Origin: Corythucha ciliata
Lineage: Eukaryota > Arthropoda > Insecta > Hemiptera > Tingidae
NCBI GenBank assembly: GCA_038030265.1
Contig: CM075943.1
Span: 11,284,001-11,348,000, forward strand
Reading direction: 5' to 3'
Length of the DNA stretch: 64,000 nt
The position numbers and the translations under genes were made by a program. The notes beneath the pieces are model-generated. The model worked only from the letters and a program-made list of their open reading frames with translations. It was not told where the DNA came from and did no database searches. This document shows positions 61,165-64,000 of this stretch, piece after piece; the first letter of the stretch is position 1, and each line of letters opens with the position of its first letter.

Positions 61165-63783
61165 TTATGATTTTTTTGCAGAATGAAGTTTATAAAACTT
61201 GACTAACGACGATGCCACTGGTCCAAATTTCAAGTGAACCTGCAAAGAAGATGAGATCCATGTGGGGAGGAGAGAAATGACGTTTTGTCCTGTGTAGCGT
61301 CGATCGAGCAGAAGCACCGAAGCGTAGTCGTTACGATGACGAATCGCTCGACCGATGCACTGGTTGACCGCTTTCATACATCCGTTTTCGTAGAACTGGC
61401 GACCCGCTCTCGGCCCCACGTGTTGATTCAGATAATTCATTTTTTCCAACAGCTCGGGCGATTTGATGTTAGCGTAGGGCATACCGATGACGACGACACA
61501 CCGACCCAGGTCGTCGCTAAAGTTGAGTCCTTCGCTCAGTTTGCCGCCGACGACGCTGAATAGAATGGCGCCGCTGGTTGAATTGAGAACGGCTTGCGCG
61601 TAATTCGCCAGCACCGCCTCTACTTCGGACGACTTTTTAGGCTCCCGAAATAATTTCTTTTTAGAGCTAATCGTGCGTATTTCGTCGTTTTTCTCGAGAA
61701 ACTCGTACACCTCTCTTTCATAATCGTAGGAAGGGAAAAAACACACCAAACCTCCAGGGACGACGGAACATAAATTGCTCAAAATTCGACCCACTTCGCT
61801 TAAAATTTGCGAACACCCACGAGCTTGAAAAGAAAAATCCAATGGTTTTCCAGTGGGGCCAGTCTCCAGAACAATGGGCAGGATGTTCTGTTTGGGTACG
61901 ACGTGATCGCAAGAAAATTCTAAAAGGCGATTTTCAGGAGCTCCGCAAGCCATGAATAGACGTTCCCTGAATTCTGCAAATGGTTGCATCGTACCGCCGG
62001 CGAGTATGACGCTTCGCGCCTTCGTGACAACGTCGGCGAGAACTGAAGTGGGATCGAGTAGTAGATATTTGAAGCTGCCCTTACCAAGAATCGACTGACG
62101 GGATATTATGATTCGTCCGTCTTTATAGTCCTGAGTGAGGTTCTGAAGGAACGCGATGACATGAATCAGTGGTTGACCTTCGGCTTCCTCTTCGCGGATT
62201 TCGGTCGTTTTGGCCTCTTGGTGTTGATTTTTGGAGTTTTTCTGTGATTTGTTTGAAATGTCATTGAGAAACGCCTTCATGCCGGACACTTTCTGTTGGG
62301 GAGGTTGTCTGGCTCTAACGACGGGGTGGTACCGTTCGGCGAAGCCGTGAAGTTTCTGAGTGATTTTGCTGAGACGACAAAATTTAATTATTTCGAAAAT
62401 ATTGAGGTTATCAAGGGTAGCCGCTATAAGAAAATCAGTCACTGGCATCAATTTGGTATCTGTCTGCCCAGAAACAGCTTCATTCGGGTCAGAGTCTGAA
62501 CGTCCACCTAGTAGTTTTATCATGGCGGACACTATATAAATAAGTTGGTTTAAGTGGAGTAAATTTGAAGCGCTGAACCGCTTCTCGTATTTATCGCGGT
62601 ACTGCGTGAGTTGGCTGTTGGCGTAGGTGAGCTGACGCCCCGACAACTGAGTGCTGTGCATGTGCGTAACCGTTTCTAAGAGATTGTGAGCTTCGTCGAC
62701 GATTACGACGGCATTTTTAATTTGAATGCCACAAGCTTCTCGCGTCCCCTTATGGAGAAGAGTGTTGTACGGCACGACGACAACTTGAGTGTCGGGGATG
62801 GCGGCCCTGGTGGCGTAGTAGGGACAGGCTTTGGTTTTTTCACCGGCGGCAAGAATGGTTTCCATGTCAAACACCTGAGATACGATGGTGTCTGTCAAAG
62901 AGGGCGATGCTTTCAAGTAGGGGCATCCTCCGGATTTTTTGGATTTCTTCAACACTTTGATGCCCTCCGATGCTGTAACATTATCTTTTGACTTCTGCAA
63001 TTCCAAACATTTGTCATTCATGAGCGAAACATTTTTAAGCTTTGTTACTTCCTTATTAATACAATAATTTTGGCGTGATGCTAGCGGTACAACTCTCATA
63101 TCCTCCGCGTAAACAGTCCTTTTGATTTCTCCTATAAACTGAGAGAGCTGTGAATGCGTCCTACTGCAAAAAATTATCTTGACTGGAGGGTCTTCTTCAT
63201 CTTTAGTGTCCTCCTCTTCAGAATCACCATCGTTAAAAGGGTCTGGTTCATCTAAAAGTATATCCTCGTCGTCATCATTAAGATATTTTTGTAAATCATC
63301 GTGTTCGTGACTATCAACTTTGGGAAGCGACTCTCGCTTGAGTATAATCTTCGGTTCACGAAGTTTGTGCCTCTTTCGCACAGTTTTGATCTTCTCATCG
63401 TGTCGTTTGATTTTTTCTAGCTTCAATCGAAGAACCTGCTTCAAAGACTCGTTCGTCAAAGCCCTAGCCTGAGCAGCCACCCAGTCGGTCGCCTGTTGAC
63501 CCTCCTGGTCATCAAGACTGAGACTCTCCAAAGCCGCTTCCAATTCTCGAACAACTCTTCTTTCGTGGTCTTTCAACCACGCCAGTGCCCCGCATATGAT
63601 ACTGAGAGATTTACCTGTGCCTGTTGGACTTTCGAATATGCTAAGCTTCCTCTCTTCGATGGCCGTGTACAGATTGATCATAAACTCTTTCTGTATCGTA
63701 TACGGTGGAAATGGAAACGCGTAATCCATCGGAGGCAACAGCGGCACCCTGCACTTTTCCATCACTTGGTCCAACTCGCTCAT
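61165..63783 (-). CDS. DDX11: ATP-dependent DNA helicase DDX11 (ChlR1), single exon
   Basis: DDX11 is an iron-sulfur helicase of the XPD/FANCJ family that unwinds 5'-tailed forks and G-quadruplexes and supports sister-chromatid cohesion in the nucleus. The 872-residue frame is uninterrupted. Motif I (SPTGTGKS) is at 52-59, with YTIQKEF as the Q-motif region just before. Cysteines 241, 259, 287 and 320 form the expected four-Cys Fe-S cluster set. The DEAH box (VDEAHN) is at 362-367. Motif VI (QCIGRAIRHRNDYA) lies near residue 815. An acidic insert (about 165-200) is typical of the family. Length is slightly below the vertebrate protein (about 906-970). There are no introns, unlike the four neighbours. 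The start at 63783 gives the family N-terminus. Confidence 0.96.
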   Translation of the reverse strand: MSELDQVMEKCRVPLLPPMDYAFPFPPYTIQKEFMINLYTAIEERKLSIFESPTGTGKSLSIICGALAWLKDHERRVVRELEAALESLSLDDQEGQQATDWVAAQARALTNESLKQVLRLKLEKIKRHDEKIKTVRKRHKLREPKIILKRESLPKVDSHEHDDLQKYLNDDDEDILLDEPDPFNDGDSEEEDTKDEEDPPVKIIFCSRTHSQLSQFIGEIKRTVYAEDMRVVPLASRQNYCINKEVTKLKNVSLMNDKCLELQKSKDNVTASEGIKVLKKSKKSGGCPYLKASPSLTDTIVSQVFDMETILAAGEKTKACPYYATRAAIPDTQVVVVPYNTLLHKGTREACGIQIKNAVVIVDEAHNLLETVTHMHSTQLSGRQLTYANSQLTQYRDKYEKRFSASNLLHLNQLIYIVSAMIKLLGGRSDSDPNEAVSGQTDTKLMPVTDFLIAATLDNLNIFEIIKFCRLSKITQKLHGFAERYHPVVRARQPPQQKVSGMKAFLNDISNKSQKNSKNQHQEAKTTEIREEEAEGQPLIHVIAFLQNLTQDYKDGRIIISRQSILGKGSFKYLLLDPTSVLADVVTKARSVILAGGTMQPFAEFRERLFMACGAPENRLLEFSCDHVVPKQNILPIVLETGPTGKPLDFSFQARGCSQILSEVGRILSNLCSVVPGGLVCFFPSYDYEREVYEFLEKNDEIRTISSKKKLFREPKKSSEVEAVLANYAQAVLNSTSGAILFSVVGGKLSEGLNFSDDLGRCVVVIGMPYANIKSPELLEKMNYLNQHVGPRAGRQFYENGCMKAVNQCIGRAIRHRNDYASVLLLDRRYTGQNVISLLPTWISSSLQVHLKFGPVASSLVKFYKLHSAKKS

Positions 63784-64000
63784 GATTTCAGATAAATTAT
63801 AGCACTAAGCACTAACTAGGACATCACGGCACCTTTAAATAAGCGGAACAAACAATCAAAAACAGGTAGGAGGAAGCCAAAGCCAAATGGCGCGTTATCA
63901 AAAAAAGCGGAATGTTTACTTTTTTAGCCCGTATTCTGCATTGTCTGCGTCCAGCCAATTTGGACGCCCCTCCCCCCCGATTTGACCCATTCCATCTTTT
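63784..64000 (-). promoter_or_regulatory. DDX11 upstream flank
   Basis: 217 bp of sequence before the DDX11 start codon, running off the window. No further gene or promoter motif is visible. Confidence 0.35.

Overview
The window is nuclear DNA from an animal, most likely an arthropod. The protein-coding genes are spliced with GT-AG introns. The mobile elements are a typical arthropod mix: Jockey-like LINEs, Tc1/mariner-like elements with CAGGGTG ends, hAT-like elements, a Penelope-like element and a Ty3/gypsy fragment. The N-terminus of the TATA-binding protein resembles insect TBPs. I cannot name a species. CFAP44 implies an organism that builds motile axonemes, for example in sperm.

Five conserved host genes carry the window. 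TBP (+, 2535-17592, 6 exons, 298 aa) faces CFAP44 (-, 45397-17734, 26 exons, 1999 aa) tail to tail, with about 140 bp between stop codons. ZFYVE21 (-, 50901-46348, 7 exons, 225 aa) and METAP1D (+, 51198-61040, 6 exons, 326 aa) are head to head across about 300 bp. METAP1D is tail to tail with the intronless helicase gene DDX11 (-, 63783-61165, 872 aa), again about 120 bp apart. Gene ends are thus tightly packed, and nearly all the extra DNA sits inside four large introns (13.9 kb in TBP, 19.1 kb in CFAP44, 3.4 kb in ZFYVE21, 8.6 kb in METAP1D).

Those introns are layered transposon deposits. A 164-bp satellite (1-2095) lies upstream of TBP. TBP intron 2 holds a 3.4-kb hAT-like element, then a chain of four CAGGGTG-ended elements joined end to end through TA repeats (8455-14556). 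One of them carries a DD41D-type transposase gene broken by a single stop codon. CFAP44 intron 14 appears to be one old hAT-like element (21950 to about 40096), later invaded by two LINEs and another hAT-like element. The younger LINE contains a 1750-bp exact-looking duplication around a half-palindromic DNA transposon. ZFYVE21 intron 3 holds another hAT-like element. METAP1D intron 5 holds a Penelope-like element with an inverted RT segment and a hammerhead-like motif, two large fold-back elements, and a MITE split by a GC-rich insertion with a 15-bp target duplication.

The most unusual theme is that the hAT-like elements have no visible transposase. Instead they carry long, very degenerate arrays of a phrase of about 30 bp (and one of about 20 bp). 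Three of the four have intact 8-bp target duplications, so the arrays look like cargo moved by hAT ends rather than simple local satellites.
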